From Labrenzia sp. VG12 (lineage in GTDB: Bacteria; Pseudomonadota; Alphaproteobacteria; Rhizobiales; Stappiaceae): DNA of 64,000 nucleotides. The notes beneath the pieces were generated by a model, which was not told where the DNA came from, did no database searches, and saw nothing but the letters and a program-made list of their open reading frames with translations. The DNA is taken from NCBI RefSeq assembly GCF_002237595.1, contig NZ_CP022529.1, positions 3,286,001 through 3,350,000 of the forward strand. The letters are read 5' to 3'. The translations under genes and the position numbers were made by a program. This document shows, one piece after another, positions 1 to 8,008 of this stretch. Positions within the stretch are counted from its first letter, which is position 1. Every line of letters begins with the position of its first letter.

Positions 1-551
1 CCGGTCCAGAAGGCTTCTTCCTGGCGGACGGTGTCGGCGAAGCGCCCATCCTCCAGCACCTTGAGCGCTTCAGCCCGGTCAAGCCCGACCGTCGCAGCGA
101 CGTCGGCCAGGACGGCATCATCATTCAGATCCTTGCGATCTTTGAAATAGGCCTCGAACAGCGCCATCTTCAGCGGGTGTTCCTTGCCGTCTGGTCCGGC
201 CCAGTGGATCAGCTGATGCGCCTTGAACGTGTTGACCATGCGCATGTCATCGGTAAAGCGGAACTCGAACCCGAGATCCGCACCCACCGCAGTCAGACGG
301 TCACGGGCGGCCGCGGATTGCTCTGCGGTGGACCCGTATTTGCGCATGATATGCTCTCGAAGGTTCTCGCCCTCGTCCGCCATGTCCGGATTGAGCTCGA
401 ACGGGTGCCACTTGATCGCCGCCGAAATGCCGGTGTCTGCAATGGCCTGTTCAAGCTGCTTGAAACCGACAATGCACCAGGGGCAGACCACATCGGAAAC
501 GATGTCGATCTGCAGGACATCATCGAGGGATTGGTCGGTCGTCTCAGTCAT
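1..551 (-). CDS. DsbA/FrnE-family thioredoxin-fold oxidoreductase (3' end outside window)
   Basis: The frame starts with ATG at 551, preceded by AAGGAG, and runs off the left edge, so about 183 N-terminal residues are visible. Close to the start, after IVSDVVCPWC, lies the CPWC redox motif of DsbA-like proteins. The following ELNPDM and FKAHQLIHWA segments are typical of the FrnE/2-hydroxychromene-2-carboxylate isomerase-like DsbA group. These are cytoplasmic thiol-disulfide oxidoreductases, and no signal peptide is seen here. It is the last visible gene of a leftward operon, 23 bp after the Kef antiporter gene, which suggests a role in thiol or electrophile stress. The exact substrate cannot be told. 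The C-terminus is not in the window. Confidence 0.85.
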   Translation of the reverse strand, partial: MTETTDQSLDDVLQIDIVSDVVCPWCIVGFKQLEQAIADTGISAAIKWHPFELNPDMADEGENLREHIMRKYGSTAEQSAAARDRLTAVGADLGFEFRFTDDMRMVNTFKAHQLIHWAGPDGKEHPLKMALFEAYFKDRKDLNDDAVLADVAATVGLDRAEALKVLEDGRFADTVRQEEAFWT

Positions 552-574
552 GAGTTTCTCCTTGTATTCCGCCC

Positions 575-2461
575 TCAGAGCGTCGCATCGCCTTTGGGTG
601 GCGGGTTCCAGCCCCGCTCCGTCCGTTCATGCCGGTCCTCGCCGCGATCCGCCCGCATGATTTCGAACATCGTCTCGGAATGGGCGCGCATCGCGTCGAT
701 ATAGGACTTGTCGACACCGCCGTCATTGTAGTTCGTGCGCAGATCGTCGAGCATCGCGAGATCGTGATGCCGGAACTCCTGCGCCTTGCTGCGCGCCCTA
801 TAAGGATGGCGGCCGAGTTCAACGAGCGCTTGCCGTCCGAGAGACAGCGCCCCTTCGAACACCTCGCGCTCGGCATAATGTGCACCGGCATTCTCCAGCT
901 CATAGACATGGTGCCGGTCGCGGGCGCGCGCCAGGATCTTCACCTTCGGATAGGTCTTGGCGACATGCTCGACCATCAGCGTCTGCTTGTCCCGGTCGTC
1001 GACGGCCGCGATGAAAACATCCGCATCGTCGAGACCGGTTCCATGCAGCAGGTCCGGCCGCGTGGCATCGCCATAGAAGGTGCGGATGCCGATGCGGTGC
1101 AGGTTATCAATGGTCTGCGGATCGTGGTCCAGAATGACCACGTCATAGCCGCTGGTCATGAGCATGCGCGAGACGATCTGGCCATAGCGGCCCATGCCCG
1201 CAACAACGACACGCCCGCGGCTGTCGATCGCGTCAGGCTCGCGGTCGGACGAGGCCACCGCTCGCGGTGCAACGACCTTTTCGTAGAAGATGAAGAGCGC
1301 CGGTGTCAGCAGCATCGATATCGCCACGACCAGCGTCATGGTCTGGAGCAGATCCCGTTCGAAAACGCCACTGCCAGAGGCAATGCCGAAGAGGACAAAG
1401 GCGAATTCACCGGCCTGCGCCAGACCCAGCGCAAACAGCCAGCGGTCCGCCCCCTGCAGCTTGAACAGCATGCCGAGCCCGAAAAGCACCGCGAATTTCA
1501 CAGCCATCAGGCCAAGGGCCAGACCGACGATGACAAGCGGCGCACCGAAGAGCAGGTTGAAATCGATACCGGCCCCGACGGTCAGGAAGAACAGGCCGAG
1601 CAGTAGTCCCTTGAAAGGCTCGATATCGGCTTCCAGCTCGTGCCGGTAGTCGCTGTCCGACAGGACAACACCAGCCAGAAAGGTGCCGAGCGCGGGCGAC
1701 AGGCCGACAAAATCCATCAGGAGGGCAATGCCGATCACCAGCAACAGAGCCGTCGCGGTGAAGATTTCCCGCAGCCGTGCTTCGGCGATGAATCGGAAGA
1801 TCGGGCGCAACAGATGGCGGCCGGCAATGATGATTGCGGCAATCACCGCCAGGATGACCAGCATCTGGACCCAGCCAGGCAGGGAGGCCAGCGCTTCGCC
1901 GCCATGACCTCCTCCGTGGCCATCGCCGTGGCTGTCCGCCCCGTGACTGCCACCGAGCGCCAACAGCGGCAGCACCGCCAGCATCGGGATCACGGCAATG
2001 TCCTGCGTCAGCAGGACGGAGAAGGAGCTCTGCCCGCCTTGCGTCTTCAGCCAGCCCTTCTCGTTCAGCGTCTGCAGCACGATGGCAGTGGAGGAAAGCG
2101 CCAGGATCATGCCAAGCGCCAGCGCGCTCTGCCAGGCCAGACCGAAGGCGATGCCGAACCCGGCCAGCACTGCCGTCGTGCCGACCACCTGCAGGCCGCC
2201 GAGCCCGATCAGTTGCTGACGCATTTTCCAGAGCATGGCCGGCTTCAATTCCAGCCCGACCAGGAACAGCATCATCACCACACCGAATTCGGCGAAATGC
2301 TGCACATCCGTTGTTTCGGATCCGACCAGGCCAATAACAGGCCCGATCACCACACCGGCAATCAGGTAGCCCAGAACCGAGCCGAGGCCGAGGCGATTGG
2401 CAATCGGCACCGCGATCACCGCGGCACAGAGATAGACGAAGGCTGCGCTCAAAAGCTCCAT
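575..2461 (-). CDS. Kef-type K+/H+ antiporter (CPA2 family) with RCK domain
   Basis: A 628-residue protein. Residues 1-395 form about 12 hydrophobic segments of the Na+/H+ exchanger fold. A cytosolic Rossmann RCK/TrkA-N domain starts near residue 416, with the nucleotide-binding GMGRYG at 422-427. KefB/KefC proteins export K+ in exchange for H+ and acidify the cytoplasm when glutathione adducts of electrophiles bind the RCK domain. The length fits KefB/C. A loop at about 171-188 is unusually rich in His and Gly. The start codon overlaps the stop of the KefF-like gene (TGATG), so the two are translationally coupled, as expected for an antiporter with its ancillary subunit. KefB and KefC cannot be told apart from sequence alone. 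Confidence 0.9.
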   Translation of the reverse strand: MELLSAAFVYLCAAVIAVPIANRLGLGSVLGYLIAGVVIGPVIGLVGSETTDVQHFAEFGVVMMLFLVGLELKPAMLWKMRQQLIGLGGLQVVGTTAVLAGFGIAFGLAWQSALALGMILALSSTAIVLQTLNEKGWLKTQGGQSSFSVLLTQDIAVIPMLAVLPLLALGGSHGADSHGDGHGGGHGGEALASLPGWVQMLVILAVIAAIIIAGRHLLRPIFRFIAEARLREIFTATALLLVIGIALLMDFVGLSPALGTFLAGVVLSDSDYRHELEADIEPFKGLLLGLFFLTVGAGIDFNLLFGAPLVIVGLALGLMAVKFAVLFGLGMLFKLQGADRWLFALGLAQAGEFAFVLFGIASGSGVFERDLLQTMTLVVAISMLLTPALFIFYEKVVAPRAVASSDREPDAIDSRGRVVVAGMGRYGQIVSRMLMTSGYDVVILDHDPQTIDNLHRIGIRTFYGDATRPDLLHGTGLDDADVFIAAVDDRDKQTLMVEHVAKTYPKVKILARARDRHHVYELENAGAHYAEREVFEGALSLGRQALVELGRHPYRARSKAQEFRHHDLAMLDDLRTNYNDGGVDKSYIDAMRAHSETMFEIMRADRGEDRHERTERGWNPPPKGDATL

Positions 2462-3078
2462 CAGACAGCCTCCCCTTTCAGAATGAAGTCATCGAGCACG
2501 TCCGTCAGGACGGCTGCGCTGGACGCTTTTTCCAGATCGAACCGGTCCGCCACCAGGGCTTTCAGGAGATCGTCATAGGCATTGCGGTGAATGTTCAGCC
2601 GGTTCTCCTCGTCCGCCCGGCCTGCGCCAAACATCACGAAGGGCGCCAGGTAGCGCATGCCGCACAGGTCCGCCGTCTTTTCAAACGGGGCCAGCAGGCT
2701 GCGCAGATCCGCATGGTTCATGCCATCAGCGGAATAGGCCTCCGGCTTGGCACCGGTCGTCAACGCGTTGAACAGGGTCTTGCCGCGCAGCGCCTTGCCG
2801 TGCAGCCCATAGGCAAATCCGTGTTCCAGAACCAGGTCCTGCCACTCCTTGAGGATGGACGGGGTCGAATACCAGTAGAGCGGATGCTGAAAGACAATCA
2901 CGTCATGCGCGACCAGCAGGGCCTGTTCCCTGTCGACGTCGATGCCGAAATCCGGATATTCGGCATAAAGATCCTTCGCAGTCACGCCCTGCACGGATTG
3001 CGCGGTCTGAAAGAGCGGCAGATTCACCTCGGACCGGTCAGGTCGCGGGTGGGCAAATAGAACAAGAACTTTGGCCAA
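2461..3078 (-). CDS. NAD(P)H-dependent quinone oxidoreductase, KefF/MdaB-like
   Basis: A 205-residue flavodoxin-fold protein. LVLFAHPRPDRSEVN near the N-terminus is the FMN-binding start of the KefF/KefG/MdaB family, and the middle QHPLYWYSTPSILKEWQDLV is the family signature. In E. coli, KefF is the quinone reductase that activates KefC. Here the gene lies directly upstream of, and overlaps, a Kef antiporter gene. The chosen start is TTG at 3078 (MAKVLVLFAH), with GGGGG five bases upstream. No ATG in frame gives a better fit to the family N-terminus. It is probably cytoplasmic, acting at the membrane face with the antiporter. Confidence 0.85.
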   Translation of the reverse strand: MAKVLVLFAHPRPDRSEVNLPLFQTAQSVQGVTAKDLYAEYPDFGIDVDREQALLVAHDVIVFQHPLYWYSTPSILKEWQDLVLEHGFAYGLHGKALRGKTLFNALTTGAKPEAYSADGMNHADLRSLLAPFEKTADLCGMRYLAPFVMFGAGRADEENRLNIHRNAYDDLLKALVADRFDLEKASSAAVLTDVLDDFILKGEAV

Positions 3079-3187
3079 TGGAGCCCCCGATATGCGGACA
3101 GAAAGGACCAGCCGGTCGGGCTGGCCCTCAACGTTTCCTTGAAGGTAGAGCGTCGGCGCCTCGCCGACAAATTCCGGTGTCGTCGCT

Positions 3188-3907
3188 TCAGTCTGTTTTC
3201 ACGTCACTGGCGAAACGGGCAGCGTTTTCCTTCAGGAATTCACTTTCATCCGCGTCTCCCCAGAAGGCAGGTTGCGCCTTCGGAATGGTCAAAGCCTTCT
3301 GGACCGCCGGTCGGGCATCGATCCGGTCGAACCAGGCTTTCAGATTGTCCAGCCCGTCGACCGACACTTTGGCCCAGACATAAGCCCGCGCCCAGGGATA
3401 GGTTGCCATATCGGCAATCGTGTATTGATCCCCGGCGAGCCAGTCGCGCCCGTCAAGGCGTGTGTCGAGCACTTCAAGGAGCCGGCGGGTTTCATCGACA
3501 TAGCGCTTGATGGAAAAAGGCTCTTCATGACCGTTGGGGGCCGCGATGCGCTGGAAATACATGGCCTGGCCCATCATCGGCCCGATGCCGCCCATCTGGA
3601 ACATCAGCCATTGCAGTGTTTCCGATCTGGCTTTCTGGTCCTCGGGAAGAAACCGGCCATATTTCTCCGCCAGATACCAGAGGATGGCCCCACTCTCGAA
3701 TACCGGGAAATCACCATTGCTCCGGTCGACTATCGTCGGGATGCGCCCGTTCGGATTGAGCTGCATGTAGTCCGGTGCCTTCTGTTCCTTCTTCGAGAAG
3801 TCGATGAAGGTCAGGTCGTAGGGCACCCCGGCCTCCTCCAGAAAGATCACCGGTTTGTAACCGTTCATCGTGGCGGCTGTATAAAGATGAATGTCAGGCC
3901 TCGACAT
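3188..3907 (-). CDS. Glutathione S-transferase, Nu-class (YfcG/YghU-like)
   Basis: A 239-residue cytosolic GST. The thioredoxin-like N-terminal domain contains TMNGYKPVIFLEEAG, NPNGRIPTIVD and FESGAILWYLAEKYG, the pattern of YfcG/YghU proteins, which have disulfide-bond reductase activity with glutathione. An all-helical GST C-terminal domain follows. The start at 3907 (MSRPDIHLY) has a strong AGGGAGG ribosome site; 15 further residues upstream remain open but have none. It is the first gene of the leftward group GST-KefF-Kef-DsbA. A 109-bp gap separates it from the next gene, so the grouping is likely but not proven. Confidence 0.88.
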   Translation of the reverse strand: MSRPDIHLYTAATMNGYKPVIFLEEAGVPYDLTFIDFSKKEQKAPDYMQLNPNGRIPTIVDRSNGDFPVFESGAILWYLAEKYGRFLPEDQKARSETLQWLMFQMGGIGPMMGQAMYFQRIAAPNGHEEPFSIKRYVDETRRLLEVLDTRLDGRDWLAGDQYTIADMATYPWARAYVWAKVSVDGLDNLKAWFDRIDARPAVQKALTIPKAQPAFWGDADESEFLKENAARFASDVKTD

Positions 3908-4086
3908 GACCGGCCTCCCTGCAGAAATCGGTTTTCGCCCCGCTGTCGGCACTCAATTCAGCCGGCTGCCGGTTGATGATCAGACCATGCGCCATGTGCA
4001 ACTCCCTCCGCTGGGTTCGGCGCTTCAGACTGTGCGCCGTCTTGATCTCGCTGCACAGATGAGAGATAAGGAAACAAATATCAACC

Positions 4087-4105
4087 AGTATACTTTTGGT
4101 AACCT
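4087..4105. promoter_or_regulatory. Candidate HxlR operator/promoter in the divergent GST-hxlR gap
   Basis: The gap between the GST start (3907) and the proposed hxlR start (4122) contains an imperfect dyad, AGTATAC-TTTTG-GTAACCT. It lies 17 bp before the regulator's proposed TTG start, in an AT-rich pocket that includes TATACT. Short dyads with an AT spacer are typical of HxlR-family operators. The placement fits autoregulation and control of the divergent gene, but this is inference from one copy. Confidence 0.35.
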
Positions 4106-4121
4106 AGTTGAGGACACGATC

Positions 4122-4493
4122 TTGGATGCACATTTGAAGACGGAAGGCCGCCGCAGGGTGGTCAGCGACGCCTGTGCAGGCCCCTGCCCGATCGAACGTG
4201 GCATGCGCATTCTGGGCGGCAAATGGACCGGCTCGATCCTGTGGCACCTGAAGGATGGCCCGGTGCGTTTCAACGACCTGGCGCGCATGCTGGGTGGTGC
4301 CAGCAAGAAGATGGTTGCCGAGCGTCTGCGTCAGCTGGACGAGCGCGGCCTTGTCTCGCGCACGGTTCTGCAGACCGCTCCGGTCTCGGTCGAATACGAG
4401 ATCACGGAATTCGGGCAAACCGCCCTGTCCTTCCTGGATGCGCTCAGGATCTGGTCCGAGTCCTTGCCCCGGGACCAGATAGACCTGGCTTAA
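4122..4493 (+). CDS. HxlR-family winged-helix regulator, cysteine-containing
   Basis: A 123-residue protein when started at TTG 4122, which follows GAGGA. In-frame ATGs at 4059 and further upstream would add an unusually long, unconserved N-terminus running through the promoter dyad. The core GPCPIERGMRILGGKWTGSI and FNDLARMLGGASKKMVAERL is the HxlR/DUF24 winged helix. Two cysteines (CAGPC) stand where redox-sensing HxlR proteins such as YodB and QorR carry their sensor Cys. The gene is divergent from the GST-Kef operon and is probably its repressor. Its stop overlaps the stop of the convergent oxidoreductase gene. Confidence 0.85.
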   Translation: MDAHLKTEGRRRVVSDACAGPCPIERGMRILGGKWTGSILWHLKDGPVRFNDLARMLGGASKKMVAERLRQLDERGLVSRTVLQTAPVSVEYEITEFGQTALSFLDALRIWSESLPRDQIDLA

Positions 4494-5614
4494 CGGACGC
4501 TGACCCGTGCGCAGCTCGCCCCGCTTTCGGCAATCGCGTGGATGACAGCCTCGAAATGCAGAGCTTCCTTGAAGGACGGTACCGCCTGGCGGTTCTCGGC
4601 AATGGCGCGCAGGAATTCGTGCACCTCGATCACCTTCAGATCGTTGAAGCCGAGCTGGTGGCCGGCCGCTGGAACGAACTGGCCATAGGGCGGATGGGCC
4701 GGTCCGGTCAGCAGGGTTTTGAAGCCCTGCTCGGCCAGCGGCCCGCGGTTCTGGTAAAGGCGCAACTCGTTCATGCGTTCCTGATCGAAGGTGAGCATGC
4801 CCTTCGTGCCATGAACCTCGAAACCGATGTAACTCTTGCGGCCCCAGGCGCTGCGCGACGTGGAGATCACGCCATGGACGCCGTTCTGAAACGTCAGGAG
4901 CGCTGAGGCAATGTCCTCGTTTTCGACAGGACGCCGTTCGCTGGAACCATCGCCCATCGGCCGGGTCTCGTGCACCGTTTTCGTTTCGGCGATCAGGCTT
5001 TCGACCGGCCCGACCATGGCTGTTGCCAGCGAGACCAGATGGCAGCCGAGGTCGCCAAGCGTGCCGAGCCCTGCATCCGCCTTGGTGGCGCGCCAGGTCC
5101 AGGCCAGCTCCGGGTCGGCCTGGTAGTCCTCGTCGACCATGCCGCGGAAATGCACGATCCGGCCAATGGCGCCCTCGGCAATCAGCTTGCGCGCATGTGC
5201 GATGGCGGGATTGTGCAGGTAATTGTAGCCAACGATGGTCTTGGCGCCTGTCTTCTCCGCAAGCGCCAGCATCTCGCGCGCATCCTCCAGCGTCAGCGCC
5301 ATCGGCTTTTCCAGATGGACGTGCTTGCCTGCCTCCAGCGCGGCCATGGCCATGTCCCGGTGGACCTTGTTCGGCGTGGTGATGCAGACGATGTCGACTT
5401 TCGGGTCGGCAATCAGATCCGTCCAGTCACTTGTGCCGCGCGCAAAACCGAATTGATCCGCAAAGGCGTCGGCCTTCTCGGACGGCACATCACACAACAC
5501 TTCCAGCCTGGTCGGCGGAACGTCGCCAAAAACGGCTTTCACCGAGCCATAGGCCAATGCGTGGCACTTGCCCATGAAGCCGGTGCCGATCAATCCAATG
5601 CCGAGGCTGTCCAT
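4490..5614 (-). CDS. Gfo/Idh/MocA-family NAD(P)-dependent oxidoreductase
   Basis: A 374-residue protein. The N-terminal Rossmann fold has GLIGTGFMGKCHA, then HLEKPMALT with the family's catalytic-site Lys. The C-terminal alpha/beta domain has GTLGDLGCHLVSLA. The start is ATG 5614 (MDSLGIGLIG) with AGGAG upstream; 32 more residues are open but look like read-through of repeat DNA. Members oxidise or isomerise polyols and sugars such as inositols, glucosides and gluconates. Its location next to iolG suggests another inositol isomer or a related cyclitol. The substrate cannot be fixed from sequence. It lies about 290 bp downstream of iolG on the same strand, with intergenic repeats between. Confidence 0.85.
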   Translation of the reverse strand: MDSLGIGLIGTGFMGKCHALAYGSVKAVFGDVPPTRLEVLCDVPSEKADAFADQFGFARGTSDWTDLIADPKVDIVCITTPNKVHRDMAMAALEAGKHVHLEKPMALTLEDAREMLALAEKTGAKTIVGYNYLHNPAIAHARKLIAEGAIGRIVHFRGMVDEDYQADPELAWTWRATKADAGLGTLGDLGCHLVSLATAMVGPVESLIAETKTVHETRPMGDGSSERRPVENEDIASALLTFQNGVHGVISTSRSAWGRKSYIGFEVHGTKGMLTFDQERMNELRLYQNRGPLAEQGFKTLLTGPAHPPYGQFVPAAGHQLGFNDLKVIEVHEFLRAIAENRQAVPSFKEALHFEAVIHAIAESGASCARVSVR

Positions 5615-5657
5615 GTCCCGGATCTCCTGTAGCTTCTTTGCCACCCAGGTGAAGACG

Positions 5658-5745
5658 TCATCCCGAGGAGGACCGACAGGTCCGTCTCGAAGGGGCGGCA
5701 GCAAGTTCACGTGTCCGCGGCCCGTCCTTTAGGACAGCGCCACGC
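5658..5745. repeat. Degenerate copy of intergenic palindromic repeat family A
   Basis: TCATCCCGAGGAGG, then CAGGTCCGTCTCGAAGG, and further on CGTCCTTTAGGACAGCGC, resemble the left arm and centre of the complete copies at 15094-15202 and 17022-17130. The right end is eroded. It sits in the spacer between two convergent-side minus-strand genes. Confidence 0.6.
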
Positions 5746-5769
5746 TTTTGTCTTCGATACTTTTTTTGT

Positions 5770-5880
5770 TCGTCACTACCGGGCCTGACCCGGTAATCCC
5801 TTCCGTGACCGCCCCACAAGCAATCGTTGACAACTGGGACCGCACCGGTATGGATCCCATGGTCAAGCCATGGGATGACA
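5770..5880. repeat. Intergenic palindromic repeat family B, copy 1
   Basis: One end reads CGTCACTACCGGGCCTGACC and can fold on itself. The other ends with CCCATGGTCAAGCCATGGGA, a perfect short hairpin, followed by TGAC. The layout (CGTCA at one end, a hairpin at each end, TGAC at the other) matches the copy at 14914-15046. With the neighbouring family A remnant, it fills the 292-bp gap 5615-5906. No gene is seen there. Confidence 0.65.
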
Positions 5881-5906
5881 AACAAACGGGGTTAAGTTTC
5901 CTTCGA

Positions 5907-6905
5907 TCAGATCTCGTCGACAGCAACGGCCCGACGTTCGGCGACCGACTTCAGCGCCGCTTCGGCCAGTGCCAGCGCCTTCAACCCGTCCTCGCCGCTC
6001 GGCGAGGGTTTGACGCCTTTTTCCATCGCCTCGACAAAGGCGGTGATCTCGGCCGCATAGGCTTCGGTGTAACGGGTCATGAAGAAGTCGTGCAGCGGTG
6101 GACGCAGATAGCCCTCCGCGGTCGCCACCTCGATGGAGACAGGCCGCTGGTTTTCAGCAGATACGCTGCCCTTGGAACCGTGCACCTCGATGCGCTGGTC
6201 ATAGCCATAGGTTGCCCGGCGCGAATTCGAGATCGAGCACTGCTTGCCGGACGCCGTGGTCAGAACGACGCTGGCGCTGTCATAGTCACCAAGCTTGCCG
6301 ATTTCCGGATCGACCAGAACGGACGCCGTTGCATAGACGGTGGTGACCTCTTCGCCCAGCAGGAAACGGGCAATGTCGAAATCATGGATGGTCATGTCCC
6401 GGAAGATGCCGCCGGAGACCTGGATATAGGAGGGCGGCGGCGCGCCCGGATCGCGCGAGGTGATCTGAACCATCTCCACGTCACCGATGCGGCCTTCATC
6501 GATCGCGGCGCGGACCGCACTGAAATGCGGGTCGAAACGGCGATTGAACCCCATCATCAAGGTGGCATCGAGATCTTCGACGGTCTTGAGGCAGGCCTTG
6601 ACCCGGTCCAGCGACAGATCGATCGGTTTCTCGCAGAAGACGGCCTTGCCGGCATGTGCGAACTGTTCGATCAGGTCGGCATGGGTATCGGTCGGCGTGC
6701 AGATGACCACCGCATCGACATCACCGGCCGCCGCGATCTCGTCGATGCTGCCGACACGTGCGTCATAGGCGGCAGCCAGCGTTTCGGCGGCTTCCGGGAA
6801 GGTGTCTGCAACGGCAACGAGTTTTGCTCCAGCGGTCGCATCGATGGCCTTGGCGTGGACCTTGCCGATACGCCCGGCGCCGAGCAGCGCAACATTGACG
6901 GCCAT
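5907..6905 (-). CDS. iolG: myo-Inositol 2-dehydrogenase
   Basis: A 332-residue Gfo/Idh/MocA protein of the usual IolG length. VALLGAGRIGKVHAKAI binds NAD near the N-terminus. FCEKPIDLSLDRV carries the catalytic-region Lys, and RDMTIHDFDIARFLLGEE holds the Asp/His characteristic of inositol dehydrogenases. It converts myo-inositol to 2-keto-myo-inositol in the cytoplasm, the first catabolic step. The start at 6905 is preceded by GGGAGGA; upstream in-frame codons read through the promoter. It is divergent from iolR, sharing a 115-bp promoter region with a likely IolR site. The rest of the pathway lies to the right on the other strand. Confidence 0.93.
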   Translation of the reverse strand: MAVNVALLGAGRIGKVHAKAIDATAGAKLVAVADTFPEAAETLAAAYDARVGSIDEIAAAGDVDAVVICTPTDTHADLIEQFAHAGKAVFCEKPIDLSLDRVKACLKTVEDLDATLMMGFNRRFDPHFSAVRAAIDEGRIGDVEMVQITSRDPGAPPPSYIQVSGGIFRDMTIHDFDIARFLLGEEVTTVYATASVLVDPEIGKLGDYDSASVVLTTASGKQCSISNSRRATYGYDQRIEVHGSKGSVSAENQRPVSIEVATAEGYLRPPLHDFFMTRYTEAYAAEITAFVEAMEKGVKPSPSGEDGLKALALAEAALKSVAERRAVAVDEI

Positions 6906-6960
6906 GTGTATTCCTCCCGGGTGTTGGCGCGGCGTCATGACCGGACCATCTTGCAAATAT

Positions 6961-6974
6961 AGAATAAAAATTCC
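6961..6974. promoter_or_regulatory. Probable IolR operator between iolG and iolR
   Basis: AGAA-TAAAAA-TTCC in an AT-rich spot, preceded by TTGCAAATAT. It differs at one base from GGAA-N6-TTCC, the motif reported for the RpiR-type repressor IolR of Sinorhizobium meliloti. The same core recurs at 7901-7914 before the transporter genes. Confidence 0.65.
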
Positions 6975-7020
6975 AAAATCACTTTCCACGGAATGTGTCA
7001 AGTCGGAAAAGAAGAAACGG

Positions 7021-7863
7021 ATGCCCGAAACCGAACCGGAAGCCCCTCTCCCCTCCTCGCCGCCCGAGACCATCGACGCGTTTTTCAAGCGTCTCGGCGC
7101 CACGGCCGAAAGGCTGCCAAAACGGCTCAAGCAGTTTGCCGACTTCATCGCCGCCAACCCCGACCGCGTCGCGGTCTCCACCGTCGCGGAGCTCGCCGAA
7201 GGCGCGGACGTGCAACCCTCTGCCGTCATGCGCTTCTGCCAGGAAATGGGGTTTTCCGGCTTTTCGCAAATGCAGAAACTGTTCCGCTCCAATTATTCCC
7301 AGAAGTGGCCGGACTATGCAACGCGCCTGGCGAAGCTCAGGGAACACGGCACCGAATCGCCGTCCGCGCTTCTGGCCGAATTTGTTGAGGTGGGACGCTC
7401 GTCCCTTGAGAACCTGCTGACCACGGTCGACCCGACGTCGCTTCAGCAGGCGGTCGACGTGCTGGCGCGTGCCGAAACCATTCACATGATCGGTTTCCGC
7501 CGGGCTTTTCCGGTGACCTCCTACCTCGCCTATGCCTTTGAAAAAATGGATGTACCGGCTGTCCTGCATTCCGGCATCGCCAGCATCAACATGGAGCATC
7601 TGATCCGGCCGAACGATGCCGTCATTGCCGTCACCTTTGCACCCTACACCGAGATGACCATCGACATGGCCACCAGGGCCCGCGCTGTCGGGGCCGATAT
7701 TGTCGCGATCACGGACGTGGTCACCAGCCCGCTCGCGCGGCTCAAGGCGATCCAGTTGCTGGTCTCGGAACTGGATGTCGGCGCGTTCCGTGCGCTCTCT
7801 GCAAGTCTTTCTCTGGCCATCGCTTTGGCCGTTTCGGTGGGGGCGCAGCGCAACCGCTCCTGA
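7021..7863 (+). CDS. iolR: RpiR-family transcriptional repressor of inositol genes
   Basis: A 280-residue protein. The N-terminal RpiR helix-turn-helix spans about 15-90 (VSTVAELAEGADVQPSAVMR then GFSGFSQMQKLF). A SIS sugar-phosphate isomerase-like domain covers about 125-265 (ETIHMIGFRRAFPVTSYLAY, then DIVAITDVVTSPLA). IolR proteins repress inositol genes and are relieved by a phosphorylated pathway intermediate bound in the SIS domain. It lies between iolG and the ABC/iolCDEB genes, with a matching operator on each side. The start at ATG 7021 (MPETEPE) is chosen because longer frames run into the iolG promoter; the ribosome site AAGAAG is weak. Confidence 0.9.
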   Translation: MPETEPEAPLPSSPPETIDAFFKRLGATAERLPKRLKQFADFIAANPDRVAVSTVAELAEGADVQPSAVMRFCQEMGFSGFSQMQKLFRSNYSQKWPDYATRLAKLREHGTESPSALLAEFVEVGRSSLENLLTTVDPTSLQQAVDVLARAETIHMIGFRRAFPVTSYLAYAFEKMDVPAVLHSGIASINMEHLIRPNDAVIAVTFAPYTEMTIDMATRARAVGADIVAITDVVTSPLARLKAIQLLVSELDVGAFRALSASLSLAIALAVSVGAQRNRS

Positions 7864-7900
7864 CGATTTTGGAAAAAATCTGTTGCAATAAACAAAAAAT

Positions 7901-7914
7901 AGAATTTAAATTCC
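7901..7914. promoter_or_regulatory. Probable IolR operator before the inositol ABC genes
   Basis: AGAA-TTTAAA-TTCC, containing the perfect 12-bp palindrome GAATTTAAATTC. It lies 95 bp upstream of the solute-binding protein gene, in the only sizeable spacer after iolR, and again follows a TTGCAA element. It matches the operator at 6961-6974 in core and flank. Confidence 0.65.
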
Positions 7915-8008
7915 AAAAGTGGTTTCGGCAGACCGGGACCACCCACGACTTCTGAACCGCGGGCGGGACACATTGAGGCCCGCGAAGTAACGTTCTGGGA
8001 GGAACACG

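Noticed and set aside
3891..4121. Long N-terminal extension of the HxlR regulator
   Set aside because: It would cover the divergent promoter and add about 77 unconserved residues. The TTG at 4122 gives the normal family length.
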